From assembly GCA_946480295.1 (NCBI GenBank), contig CAMLIT010000035.1:1-36650 (forward strand): a stretch of DNA of 36,650 nucleotides, read 5' to 3'. Origin of the DNA: an uncultured Gemmatimonadota bacterium. Lineage in GTDB: Bacteria; Gemmatimonadota; Gemmatimonadetes; Gemmatimonadales; Gemmatimonadaceae. Made by a program: the position numbers and the translations under genes. Shown here one piece after another: positions 1 through 7,944 of this stretch. Under the pieces are notes generated by a model. The model searched no databases. It was not told where the DNA came from and saw nothing but the letters and a program-made list of their open reading frames with translations. Numbering within the stretch: position 1 is the stretch's first letter; the number at the start of each line of letters is the position of its first letter.

Positions 1-160
1 GTCGAGGGTCGAGGGTCGAGGGTCGAGGGTCGAGGGTCGAGGGTCGAGGGTCGAGTGTCGAGACGCATCCACGCCACGTGATGCATCGATGCCACGCGCG
101 CGTCGCGCGTCCCGCGTCGCGCGTCCCCCTCTCGACCCTCGACCCTCTACCCTCACCCCT
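1..160. repeat. Inverted pair of GTCGAGG heptamer arrays, locus 1
   Basis: Seven perfect tandem GTCGAGG units fill bases 1-49, followed by two variants (GTCGAGT, GTCGAGA). The array begins at the window edge, so it probably continues to the left. After about 70 bases rich in CGCGTC words, the complementary orientation appears at about 127-160 (CTCGACCCTCGACCCT and variants). The two arms could pair into a long stem. The right arm overlaps the end of the minus-strand mutase gene and contains its stop codon at 153-155. The same arrangement recurs near 5.45-5.62 kb and 9.85-10.02 kb. The function is unknown; a transcript 3'-end structure or a mobile small repeat are both possible. Confidence 0.9.
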
Positions 161-1523
161 GCAGTGCGTCCAATGGCTCCCGGGACCGCCGAACGAGCTC
201 GCGCGCCTCGGCGCTCGTCGGCGCCTCGGCGATCACTCGCACGATCGGTTCCGTCCCGGAGGGCCGCACGTGCACCCAGCGATCCGGCCACGACAGCCGC
301 AGTCCGTCCTGCGTATCCGCCGCCGCCCCGGCGAACGCCGACCGCAGGGCGTCGTACACCCGGTCGAGGCTCGCGTTCGGCCGATCGAGCTTGTCCTTCA
401 CGATCACGTAGCGCGGCGACGCCTGCACGATCCGCGACAGCGGCCGGCCGTCCTCCAGCAGCAGTTGCAACAGCAGCGCCGCGCCGATCGGCGCGTCCCG
501 GCCGAGGTGCACCTCGCTCAGGATGACCCCGCCATTCCCCTCCCCCCCGATCGGCGCGCGCGTGTCGCGCATCCGCACCGCCACGTTCACCTCGCCCACC
601 GGCGACAGCACCACCTCGGCGCCCGCGTCCTTCGCCGCGTCCTCCACGACCCGGCTCGTCGAGAGATTGGTCACGACGACCCCCTGGCGGTGGCGCAGGA
701 CGAGCCGCGTCGCCAGCGCGAGCGTGTAGTCCTCGCCCACCGCCTTCCCGTCGTCGGCGACGAGCGCGAGCCGGTCCACGTCGGGATCGGTCGCGAGGCC
801 GATGTCCGCGCCCGTGTCGCGCACCAGGCGCTCGAGGTCGCCCAGGTTCTCCGCCACCGGCTCCGGCGGCCGCGGGAAGCGGCCGTCCGCCTCCAGGTTG
901 ATCGCGCTCACCACGCAGCCGAGCCGCTCGAGCAGCGCCGGCATGATGATCCCGCCCGCCCCGTGCACGCAGTCGAGCGCGACCTTGAACCGCCGCTTGC
1001 GGATCCCCTCGATGTCGAGGAAGGGGATCGCGAGGACCTGCTCGAGGTGCCGCTGCACGGCACGCTCGTCCAGCTCGACCGTGCCGAGCCGGTCCCACGT
1101 CGCGCGGGGGATCCCCTCCTCGACGAGCGCGCGCATCTCCGCTCCCTCGGATGCCTCGAGGAACAGCCCGGTCGGCCCGATGAACTTCAGCGCGTTCCAC
1201 TCGATGGGATTGTGGCTCGCCGAGATCATCAGCCCGCCCGCGGCGTGGTGATGCTCCACGGCGAGCTGGCAGGTGGGCGTCGTCGTCAGGCCGATGTCCA
1301 TCACCGTGCACCCGACCGACTGCAGGGCACCGACGACGATGCGGTGGAACATCGGTCCGGAGACGCGGCTGTCTCGGCCCACGACGATCGTGTGCGAGCC
1401 GCCGCGCCGCGTCGCCCACGCCCCGAACCCCGCGGCGTAGCGCGCGACCACCTCCGGCGTCAGCGCCTCACCCACACGGCCCCGGATGCCCGAGACGCTC
1501 ACCATCAAGCCTTCGTTCGCCAT
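153..1523 (-). CDS. glmM: Phosphoglucosamine/phosphomannomutase family protein
   Basis: Alpha-D-phosphohexomutase that moves phosphate between C1 and C6 of a hexose phosphate, most likely glucosamine-6-P to glucosamine-1-P for UDP-GlcNAc and cell-wall precursors. About 456 residues from the start chosen, slightly longer than typical GlmM. All four family signatures are visible: the phosphoserine loop SASHNP (Ser about 103), the metal loop DPDVDR, the sugar-binding loop GEGNGG and the C-terminal phosphate loop RPSGTEP. GEGNGG rather than GEQSGH is closer to archaeal-type or ManB-like members, so phosphomannomutase activity cannot be excluded. The ATG at 1523 follows a purine-rich GAGAGGGGGA; an ATG at 1505 is possible, and the longer frame from 1577 adds 18 unconserved-looking residues. 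The stop codon lies in the heptamer repeat. Confidence 0.88.
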   Translation of the reverse strand: MANEGLMVSVSGIRGRVGEALTPEVVARYAAGFGAWATRRGGSHTIVVGRDSRVSGPMFHRIVVGALQSVGCTVMDIGLTTTPTCQLAVEHHHAAGGLMISASHNPIEWNALKFIGPTGLFLEASEGAEMRALVEEGIPRATWDRLGTVELDERAVQRHLEQVLAIPFLDIEGIRKRRFKVALDCVHGAGGIIMPALLERLGCVVSAINLEADGRFPRPPEPVAENLGDLERLVRDTGADIGLATDPDVDRLALVADDGKAVGEDYTLALATRLVLRHRQGVVVTNLSTSRVVEDAAKDAGAEVVLSPVGEVNVAVRMRDTRAPIGGEGNGGVILSEVHLGRDAPIGAALLLQLLLEDGRPLSRIVQASPRYVIVKDKLDRPNASLDRVYDALRSAFAGAAADTQDGLRLSWPDRWVHVRPSGTEPIVRVIAEAPTSAEARELVRRSREPLDALQG

Positions 1524-1645
1524 TCCCCCTCTCGGAGACAGGAACTCGAAAGGTAGCCCTGCGATCGAGGCAGGCAAGTTTCGGCCGGCTACGGCTTTAC
1601 ACGCCTGTGACCGGTCCCTAGGTTGCCACCGCCCTCCCTGAATCC

Positions 1646-3034
1646 GTGAGCGATCCCCTCTCTCTCCTCCCGCTGGCCATCGCCGCCGGCGGCGGCTCGG
1701 TCGACGGCTTCGAGGCTCGGCAGCTCGTGGCGGCGGGGCTCACCCTGCTGCAGCGCAGTGCGCCGCTGGTCCGCGCCCTCGCCGGCCGCCGCGCCGCGAT
1801 CCTGCTTCCCACCTCGCCGCAGTTCCTCGTCGCCCTCGCCGCGTCGGAGGGGCACGGGGCCGTGCTCGTCAATCCGCTCGCCGCGCCGCCGGAGATCGAG
1901 CACCAGGTCGCCGACGCGGACGTCGGCGCGGTGTTCACGAGCGCCGCGCTCGCCGAACGAGTGCCCGCGTCGGTCGTCCGCGTCCTCCTCGACGACGCGC
2001 CCCGCACGGCGCGCGTCCTCGCCGCGAGCACGGCGCGCGAGGTGGACCTCGGCTCGCACTTCGGGCTCGAGCTGGTCGGCGAGGAGGGCACGCCGGGGAG
2101 CGACGAGGAGGCGGCGATCGTCTATACGTCGGCGATGGCGGGCACGCCGCTCGGCGCGATCCTCACCCACCGGAACCTCCTCGCCAACGCGCGCGCCACG
2201 ATCCTCGCCGGCGGCTACGACCGCGCGGACCACGTCCTGGCGATGCTCCCCTTCGCGCACCTGTTCGGGCTGACCGTGTCGGCCACCGCACCCCTCCTCG
2301 CCGGCGCGCGCGTGACGACGATGGCGCGCTTCCAGCCGGCGCGCGCGGCGGTGCTGCTCGCGTCGGGCGGGATCACGAGCGTGACGGGCGTCCCGGCACT
2401 GTTCCACGCCCTCCTCGCCGCGATCGAGCGCGGCGGCGCGGGGGTGGGGGCGCTGCGCCTCTGCATCTGCGGCGGCGCGCCGCTCCCGCGCGCGCTCCAG
2501 GACCGGTGGTTCGACGTCACGGGCGTCGAGCTGCGCCAAGGCTACGGGCTCACCGAGGCGTCCCCCGTGTGCCTGTTCAACGCCGTCGGCGCGCCTAACG
2601 AGCGCGGCACCCTCGGCCGCCCCTTTCCCGGCGTGGAGGTCGAGATCCGCCATGGCGAGATCTGCGTGCGCGGCGAGAGCGTCTTCGCCGGCTACGTCTC
2701 CGGCGGCGAGCAGGGCCTCGCCGTGCGCGACGGCTGGCTGTACACGGGCGACCTCGGCGGCCGCAACGACGACGGGACCTTCACCTTCGCCGGCGTGCGC
2801 AAGCCGATGTTCACGCGCGACGGCTACAACATCTACCCCCGCGAGATCGAGCACGCCGTGCGTGCCCTGCCGGCCGTGGAGGACGCGAGCGTGCGCGCGG
2901 CGCCGGACCCGGGGCACGAGCACGGAATCGTGCTCACCGTGCGCGGCGAGGTGGACGACGCGGCGGTGCGGCGCTGGTGCGAGGAGCGGCTCGCCGGCTA
3001 CAAGCAGCCGACGGAGATCGTCATCGAGCGGTGA
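1646..3034 (+). CDS. AMP-dependent synthetase/ligase (acyl-CoA synthetase-like), degenerate
   Basis: Member of the adenylate-forming ANL superfamily, which activates a carboxylate as acyl-AMP and usually transfers it to CoA. GTG start; 462 residues, shorter than the usual 500-550. The phosphate loop reads YTSAMAGTPLG (about residue 160) where the family normally has YTSGTTGxPKG, so the conserved Gly/Thr and Lys are missing. Later motifs are good: GYGLTEASP (about 299), YTGD (about 366) and the hinge-like GVRKPMFTRDGYNIYP. The protein stops just after GYKQP (about 450-455), before the usual C-terminal PxxxxGK catalytic lysine motif. Substrate is unknown, and activity may be reduced or altered. 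It is divergent from the mutase, with 122 bp between the starts. Confidence 0.82.
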   Translation: MSDPLSLLPLAIAAGGGSVDGFEARQLVAAGLTLLQRSAPLVRALAGRRAAILLPTSPQFLVALAASEGHGAVLVNPLAAPPEIEHQVADADVGAVFTSAALAERVPASVVRVLLDDAPRTARVLAASTAREVDLGSHFGLELVGEEGTPGSDEEAAIVYTSAMAGTPLGAILTHRNLLANARATILAGGYDRADHVLAMLPFAHLFGLTVSATAPLLAGARVTTMARFQPARAAVLLASGGITSVTGVPALFHALLAAIERGGAGVGALRLCICGGAPLPRALQDRWFDVTGVELRQGYGLTEASPVCLFNAVGAPNERGTLGRPFPGVEVEIRHGEICVRGESVFAGYVSGGEQGLAVRDGWLYTGDLGGRNDDGTFTFAGVRKPMFTRDGYNIYPREIEHAVRALPAVEDASVRAAPDPGHEHGIVLTVRGEVDDAAVRRWCEERLAGYKQPTEIVIER

Positions 3035-3053
3035 GCGGCGGCGCCGCCGTCAC
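3031..3053. terminator. Palindrome between convergent stop codons
   Basis: The 14-base perfect palindrome CGGCGGCGCCGCCG (3036-3049) lies between the synthetase stop (3032-3034) and the HD-GYP gene stop (3050-3052). Outer GTGA/TCAC bases extend the stem with one bulged G. The position suits a bidirectional 3'-end structure for both genes. There is no T-run on either side, so intrinsic termination in the E. coli sense is not shown. Confidence 0.45.
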
Positions 3054-4219
3054 TCCAGCAGCGCGACCCGGCGCTCTCCGGTGCGCGTGGACGCGCGGGC
3101 CCGGTCGGCGCCGCCGGCGATCGGCGTCGGGCCCGCGGCCCGCGGGATGAGGCGCAGCGCGCCCTTTCGCGCGGCGCTCACGAGCGCCTCCACCACCTGC
3201 GGATCGAACTGCGGCCCGCTGTTCCGCACCACCTCGGCGATCGCCTCGTCCAGGGTCAGCTCCGCGCCGCGATAGGGCCGCCCGCTCGTCATGGCGTCCA
3301 GCGCGTCGGCGGCGGCGACGATGCGCGCCTCGAGCGGGATCGCCTCGCCACGCAGGCCGTCCGGCACGCCGCGCCCGTCCATCCGCTCGTGGTGCGACCG
3401 GACGACGTTCAGCGCGATCGGCGTGTCCCCCATCAGGGGCGCGAGGATCCGCCAGCCGACCACCGGGTGCGTCATGATGTGCTCGTACTCCTCGGGCGTG
3501 AGCGGGCCGGGCTTGTTCAGCACCGCCTCGCGCACGCCGATCTTGCCGATGTCGTGGACGTGCCCGCCGAGCTCGATCTGGCGCAGCATCTCCTCGTCGA
3601 GGTCGAGCGCGCGCGCGATCACCGACGCGTACTGGCTCACGCGCACCGAGTGGCCGCGGGTGTACGGGTCCTTCACCTCGAGCGCCTCGGCCAGCGACTG
3701 CACGCTCGCCAGGAAGAGCTCCTCGAGCCGGCGCGCCTGCACCTGTACCCGCTCCTCCAGCCGCTCCTGGTAGTCGCGGTTCTCCATGATGAGCCGCCGG
3801 CGCTCCAGCGCCTGCGCGACGCGCGCCTGCACCTCCTCGAGGTGGAAGGGCTTCACCAGGTAATCCATCGCGCCGATCGCGAGGCAGCTCACCGCGACCT
3901 CCACGTCCGCGACGGCGGTGATCATCATCATCGCCACGTCCGGGTAGCGCGCCCGGACCTGCCGCAGCAGCTCCAGCCCGTCCATCTTGGGCATCCGCAC
4001 GTCGCTCATGACGAGCGTCACCGGGTGCGCCGCCAGCCGCTCGAGCGCCTCGATGCCGTTCGCCGCCTCCAGGCACTGGAAGCCGTCGCCGCGCATCAGG
4101 TGCATCAGCACCTGCCGCAGGCGCGCTTCGTCGTCCACGATGAGGCAGTATGGAGCTGGAGTCACAGTCGTCACGATGGAGTGCGTCGTCCCGCGTGGCA
4201 CGCCCGGCGACCGCCGCAT
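3050..4219 (-). CDS. Two-component response regulator with HD-GYP domain
   Basis: Cytoplasmic output protein: an N-terminal receiver domain (about residues 24-140) joined by a coiled-coil-like linker (140-170) to an HD-GYP domain (about 172-360), a family that hydrolyses cyclic di-GMP. Receiver residues are intact: Asp29/Asp30, phospho-acceptor Asp73 (MSDVRMP), Thr101 and Lys123 (LVKPF). The HD-GYP metal ligands are present: His190, HD at 222-223 (HDIGKIGV), His251, HH at 276-277 and Asp305. The signature GYP is GVP here (DGRGVPDG). The ATG at 4219 has no evident Shine-Dalgarno; a GTG about 45 bp inside is an alternative, since the receiver fold starts only near residue 24. It stands alone and reads opposite to its neighbours; no partner histidine kinase is in the window. 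Confidence 0.9.
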   Translation of the reverse strand: MRRSPGVPRGTTHSIVTTVTPAPYCLIVDDEARLRQVLMHLMRGDGFQCLEAANGIEALERLAAHPVTLVMSDVRMPKMDGLELLRQVRARYPDVAMMMITAVADVEVAVSCLAIGAMDYLVKPFHLEEVQARVAQALERRRLIMENRDYQERLEERVQVQARRLEELFLASVQSLAEALEVKDPYTRGHSVRVSQYASVIARALDLDEEMLRQIELGGHVHDIGKIGVREAVLNKPGPLTPEEYEHIMTHPVVGWRILAPLMGDTPIALNVVRSHHERMDGRGVPDGLRGEAIPLEARIVAAADALDAMTSGRPYRGAELTLDEAIAEVVRNSGPQFDPQVVEALVSAARKGALRLIPRAAGPTPIAGGADRARASTRTGERRVALLE

Positions 4220-4286
4220 GTCGGGTCGCCCCTGCTGGTAGGAGGGGTTATCTTAGCGGGAACGCCTTCTACGGTGGATTATCGGC

Positions 4287-5525
4287 ATGACGCGCGCATT
4301 TGATGACGATTCGGCGGCGGGTTTCGGCACCCGCGCCATCCATGCGGGACAGCGGCCGGAACCGCTCGCTGGCGCGATCATGACCCCGATCTACCAGACG
4401 TCGACGTACGTTCAGGAGGGATTGGGGCGGCACAAGGGATATGAATACTCCCGAACGCAGAACCCCACGCGCGAGGCGCTCGAACGCAACGTAGCGTCGC
4501 TCGAGGGCGGCCGCTACGGATTCGCCTTCTCCAGCGGGATGGGCTGCCTGGACTCGCTCATGAAGCTCTTCCAGGCCGGCGACCACGTCATCTGCGGCGA
4601 GAACGTCTACGGCGGCACCTTCCGCCTGTTCGACAAGCTCCTCCGGCATCACGGGCTCGACTTCAGCTACGTGGACACCCGCGACCCGCAGCGGATCGCC
4701 GACGCGCTGACGCCGCGGACGCGCGCCGTCCTCGTCGAGACGCCGACGAACCCGATGATGTGGATCACGGACATCGCCGCCGCGGCCGAGGTCGCGCACC
4801 GCGGGGGCGCGATCCTCATGGTCGACAACACCTTCGCCTCGCCGTACTTCCAGCGCCCGCTCTCGCTCGGCGCGGACGTGGTCTACCACTCCACGACGAA
4901 GTACCTGAACGGCCACAGCGACATGGTCGGCGGCATCGCGGTCCTCGACGACGACGCCCTCGCCGAGCGGCTGGGGTTCATCCAGAACGCGGCGGGCGCC
5001 GTGCCGGGGCCCTTCGACTGCTGGCTCGCGCTCCGCGGGACGAAGACCCTGCACCTCCGCATGCCGCGCCACGACGCGAACGGGCGCGAGGTCGCGCGCT
5101 GGCTCGCCGAGCGCGTCGGCGCGGAGCACGTGGTATACGTCGGGCTCCCAACCCACCCGCAGCACGAGCTGGCCAGGCGACAGATGACCGGCTTCGGCGG
5201 GATGCTCAGCGTGGACCTCGGCAGCGAGGCGCGCGCGCGTCACGTCCTGGAGCACGTGCGGATCTTCGCCCTCGCCGAATCCCTCGGGGGCGTGGAGTCG
5301 CTCATCAGCCACCCGGCGACGATGACCCACGCCTCCGTCCCCCCGGAGCGCCGCGCGGCCCTCGGCATCACCGAGGGGCTGATCCGGCTGTCGTGCGGGG
5401 TGGAGGACGTCGGCGATCTGATCGGGGACCTGGAGTCGGCACTCGAAGGGTCGAGGGTCGACGGGGAGCCTGCCCCGAGCGCAGCGAGGGGAGGGTCGAG
5501 GAAGTCGGCCGTGATTGGGGATTGA
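4287..5525 (+). CDS. Trans-sulfuration PLP enzyme (cystathionine gamma-synthase/beta-lyase family)
   Basis: Cys/Met-metabolism PLP-dependent enzyme. Conserved blocks include PIYQTSTY, YEYSRTQNPTR, SSGMG, ETPTNP, VDNTFASPY and HSTTKYLNGHSD with the Schiff-base lysine at Lys205. The family includes cystathionine gamma-synthase, cystathionine lyases, O-acetylhomoserine sulfhydrylase and methionine gamma-lyase; the sequence does not settle which, though synthase or lyase fits the length best. Of 412 residues, about 387-412 are encoded by a GGGTCGA-type repeat plus a GAGCGCAGCGAG palindromic word, so the last 26 residues are a repeat-derived tail. The natural end was probably near the residues LESALEG. 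ATG start 67 bp from the divergent HD-GYP gene. Confidence 0.9.
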   Translation: MTRAFDDDSAAGFGTRAIHAGQRPEPLAGAIMTPIYQTSTYVQEGLGRHKGYEYSRTQNPTREALERNVASLEGGRYGFAFSSGMGCLDSLMKLFQAGDHVICGENVYGGTFRLFDKLLRHHGLDFSYVDTRDPQRIADALTPRTRAVLVETPTNPMMWITDIAAAAEVAHRGGAILMVDNTFASPYFQRPLSLGADVVYHSTTKYLNGHSDMVGGIAVLDDDALAERLGFIQNAAGAVPGPFDCWLALRGTKTLHLRMPRHDANGREVARWLAERVGAEHVVYVGLPTHPQHELARRQMTGFGGMLSVDLGSEARARHVLEHVRIFALAESLGGVESLISHPATMTHASVPPERRAALGITEGLIRLSCGVEDVGDLIGDLESALEGSRVDGEPAPSAARGGSRKSAVIGD

Positions 5526-5620
5526 GAGGCATGACGACACCTCCCGGCGCGAGGTGCCGTAGGAGGACATAGTCAGAAGTTCTCGAAGTTCTCGACCCTC
5601 GACCTTCGACCCTCGCCCCT
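5445..5620. repeat. Inverted pair of GTCGAGG heptamer arrays, locus 2
   Basis: Left arm at 5445-5501: GGGTCGA units, interrupted by CCTGCCCCGAGCGCAGCGAG, a word resembling the GAGCGNAGCGA palindromic repeats common in many bacterial genomes. Right arm at about 5591-5620: CTCGACCCTCGACCTTCGACC and variants. Between them lie about 90 bases with small direct words (TTCTCGAAG TTCTCGA). The left arm is translated as the C-terminus of the PLP enzyme; the right arm ends on the base before the metalloprotease ATG. Confidence 0.88.
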
Positions 5621-6598
5621 ATGCGGACCACTCTCACGGACATCTCATCCCGCTCCTGGGAACACCCCGCCGACCGCGCCGCGCTCAATACGCTGCGCGC
5701 CATCCCAGGCTTCGACGAGGTCGTGCGGAAGGTCGCCGGCTTCTTCGGCGAGCGCGGCATCCGGCAGCTCTTCCTCGCCAACGCCGTGCGGGTCGGGCCC
5801 CGGCAGCGCCCCAATCTCGACCGGCTCATGAACGAGGTCTGCGAGACCCTCGACTGGCAGCCGCGCCCGCAGCTCTACGTCACCCAGACGCCGTTCGTGA
5901 ACGCGGGCGCGGTCGGCTTCGACGAGCCGTTCATCGTGATCAACTCCGGCACGCTCGCCATGCTCGACGACGAGGAGCAGCGCTTCATCCTCGCCCACGA
6001 GCTGGGGCACATCATGAGCGGCCACGTGACGTATCGCACGATCGCGATCATCATCATCACCTTCGGGCTCAACAACCTCCCCTTCCTCGCCGGGATGGCG
6101 CTCCTCCCCTTCCAGCTCGCGCTGCTCGAGTGGTACCGCAAGAGCGAGCTGTCGAGCGATCGGGCGGGGCTGCTCGGGACGCAGGACATCAACGTCGCCA
6201 TGGGCACCTTCCTCAAGCTCGCGGGGGGCACCGCGGGTCCCGGGGAGTCGAATCTCGAGGAGTTCATGGCGCAGGCCTCGGAGTACGAGACCGGCGGCTC
6301 GGCGTGGGACACGGTGCTCAAGCTGCTCAACACCGCGTTCCGCGATCACCCGTTCCACACCGTGCGCGCGGCCGAGCTGCTGCGGTGGCAGCGTGGCGGC
6401 GAGTACGACGCGATCCTCGCCGGCACATATTACAGGCGCGGCGCGTCGGGCGAGCGCCCGCTCGCCGACGACTACGTCGACGCGGCCGGCTACTACGGCA
6501 AGGAAGTGCGGCAGACCTGGGAGCAGTTCAGCGACGCCTTCAACCGGGCGCGCGAGGCATTCTCATCCACCTGGAAAGGAAGCGGCGGCACGCGATGA
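5621..6598 (+). CDS. M48 family zinc metallopeptidase (HtpX/Oma1-like)
   Basis: Zinc-dependent peptidase. HELGH at residues 126-130 supplies two zinc-binding His and the catalytic Glu; the third ligand is Glu176 in SELSSDRAG, as in M48 peptidases. A hydrophobic stretch directly after the active site (about 139-170) looks like a membrane hairpin or helix pair. There is no N-terminal signal anchor, which differs from classic HtpX. A role in membrane-protein quality control is an inference from the family. The ATG follows directly on the heptamer repeat arm, with no Shine-Dalgarno visible. The stop codon overlaps the purD start (ATGA), so the two genes are translationally linked. Confidence 0.85.
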   Translation: MRTTLTDISSRSWEHPADRAALNTLRAIPGFDEVVRKVAGFFGERGIRQLFLANAVRVGPRQRPNLDRLMNEVCETLDWQPRPQLYVTQTPFVNAGAVGFDEPFIVINSGTLAMLDDEEQRFILAHELGHIMSGHVTYRTIAIIIITFGLNNLPFLAGMALLPFQLALLEWYRKSELSSDRAGLLGTQDINVAMGTFLKLAGGTAGPGESNLEEFMAQASEYETGGSAWDTVLKLLNTAFRDHPFHTVRAAELLRWQRGGEYDAILAGTYYRRGASGERPLADDYVDAAGYYGKEVRQTWEQFSDAFNRAREAFSSTWKGSGGTR

Positions 6599-7896
6599 AG
6601 GTTCTGGTCGTCGGAGGCGGCGGGCGCGAGCACGCGCTCGTCTGGAAACTGAGGCAGGATGACCCGCGGCTCACGCTGTTCGCCGCCCCCGGCAACCCCG
6701 GCATCGCCGAGCTGGCGCAGTGCGTCCCCATCGGCGCGAGCGACGTCGACGCGCTCGTCGCCTTCGCCGCGAAGGAGCGGGTCGAGCTCACCGTGGTCGG
6801 CCCCGAGGCGCCCCTCGCCGCCGGCATCGTCGACCGCTTCCGCGCCGCCGGGCTCCCCGCCTTCGGGCCCACGCAGGCGGCGGCGCAGATCGAGACGTCG
6901 AAGGCGTATGCCAAACGAGTGATGCGGCACGCCCACGTGCCGACGGCGCGCGCCGTGAGCTGCGGCAGTGTCGCCGACGCGCGGGCGGCGGTGGACCGCT
7001 TCGGCGCGCCCGTCGTCGTCAAGGCGTCCGGGCTCGCCGCGGGCAAGGGCGTGATCGTCTGCGCCACCGCGGCCGAGGCGTACGACGCCATCGGCTTCAT
7101 GCTCGAGGAGCACGCCTTCGGCGCCGCGGGGGACACGGTCCTCGTCGAGGAGTTCATGGAGGGCGAGGAGCTCTCGCTCTTCGCCATCACCGACGGCACG
7201 CGCGTGGTCCCGCTCTTCCCGGCGCAGGACCACAAGCGCCTCCTCGCCGGCGACGCCGGCCCGAACACGGGCGGCATGGGCGCCTACGCCCCGGTCGTGG
7301 TGGACCAGGGCGCGGTCTCCTTCGACAGCGGGATCGTCGGCGAGGTGGTCGAGCGCATCTTCCTCCCCACGCTGCAAGCCATGCGCGGGGAGGACACGCC
7401 GTTCACCGGATTGCTCTACGCGGGGCTGATGCTGACGGCGGAGGGGCCGAAGGTGGTGGAGTTCAACTGCCGCTTCGGGGATCCGGAGACGGAGGCGATC
7501 CTCCCCGTGCTCGACGCGAGCCCCTCGCTCCTCGAGCTGCTGCACGGCGTGGCGCGCGGCGAGCCGCTCGGCCCCGCCACGATCCGCGCGCATCGGCACG
7601 CCGTGACGACGGTGGTGGCGAGCGGCGGCTATCCGGAGCAGCCGCGGACGGGCGATCCGATCGTCCTGCCTCCGCCGCCTGAGGGTACCCTCGTCTTCCA
7701 CGCCGGCACGAAGCGCACGGCCGACGGCACCCTCGTCACCGCCGGCGGCCGCGTGCTCGCGATCACCGGCGTGGCGCCGAGCTTCGAGGAGGCGCGCGAG
7801 CAGAGCGTGCGCTACGCCGAGGGCGTGAGCTTCCCCGGGAAGCAGTTCCGCCCCGACATCGGCTGGCGCGAGCTGGAGCGCCGGGCCGGGCGCTGA
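6595..7896 (+). CDS. purD: Phosphoribosylamine-glycine ligase
   Basis: GAR synthetase, the second step of de novo purine synthesis: 5-phosphoribosylamine + glycine + ATP gives glycinamide ribonucleotide. The 433 residues match the usual 420-430. It opens with MKVLVVGGGGREHAL, followed by the APGNPG motif, an ATP-grasp core (VKASGLAAGKGV, EEFMEGEELS, DHKR, GPNTGGMGAY) and EFNCRFGDPETE, the metal-binding region. The chosen ATG overlaps the metalloprotease stop; the open frame continues far upstream but that part is out-of-frame shadow of the protease gene. The DNA glycosylase gene begins 48 bp downstream. Confidence 0.97.
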   Translation: MKVLVVGGGGREHALVWKLRQDDPRLTLFAAPGNPGIAELAQCVPIGASDVDALVAFAAKERVELTVVGPEAPLAAGIVDRFRAAGLPAFGPTQAAAQIETSKAYAKRVMRHAHVPTARAVSCGSVADARAAVDRFGAPVVVKASGLAAGKGVIVCATAAEAYDAIGFMLEEHAFGAAGDTVLVEEFMEGEELSLFAITDGTRVVPLFPAQDHKRLLAGDAGPNTGGMGAYAPVVVDQGAVSFDSGIVGEVVERIFLPTLQAMRGEDTPFTGLLYAGLMLTAEGPKVVEFNCRFGDPETEAILPVLDASPSLLELLHGVARGEPLGPATIRAHRHAVTTVVASGGYPEQPRTGDPIVLPPPPEGTLVFHAGTKRTADGTLVTAGGRVLAITGVAPSFEEAREQSVRYAEGVSFPGKQFRPDIGWRELERRAGR

Positions 7897-7944
7897 CGCG
7901 CTCGGCGCCCCGGGGTGACGTCCCGAGGCGCGCCGCGACGAAGC

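Noticed and set aside
1..58. Heptamer array as a CRISPR
   Set aside because: The units are 7 bases in direct tandem without spacers, and there are no cas genes.
78..1556. Plus-strand open frame of about 492 codons
   Set aside because: Antisense to the phosphohexomutase, with shadow composition and no motif.
4220..4286. Promoter boxes in the divergent HD-GYP/PLP-enzyme gap
   Set aside because: A TAAGAT-like hexamer on the minus strand has no acceptable -35 partner, so no call was made.
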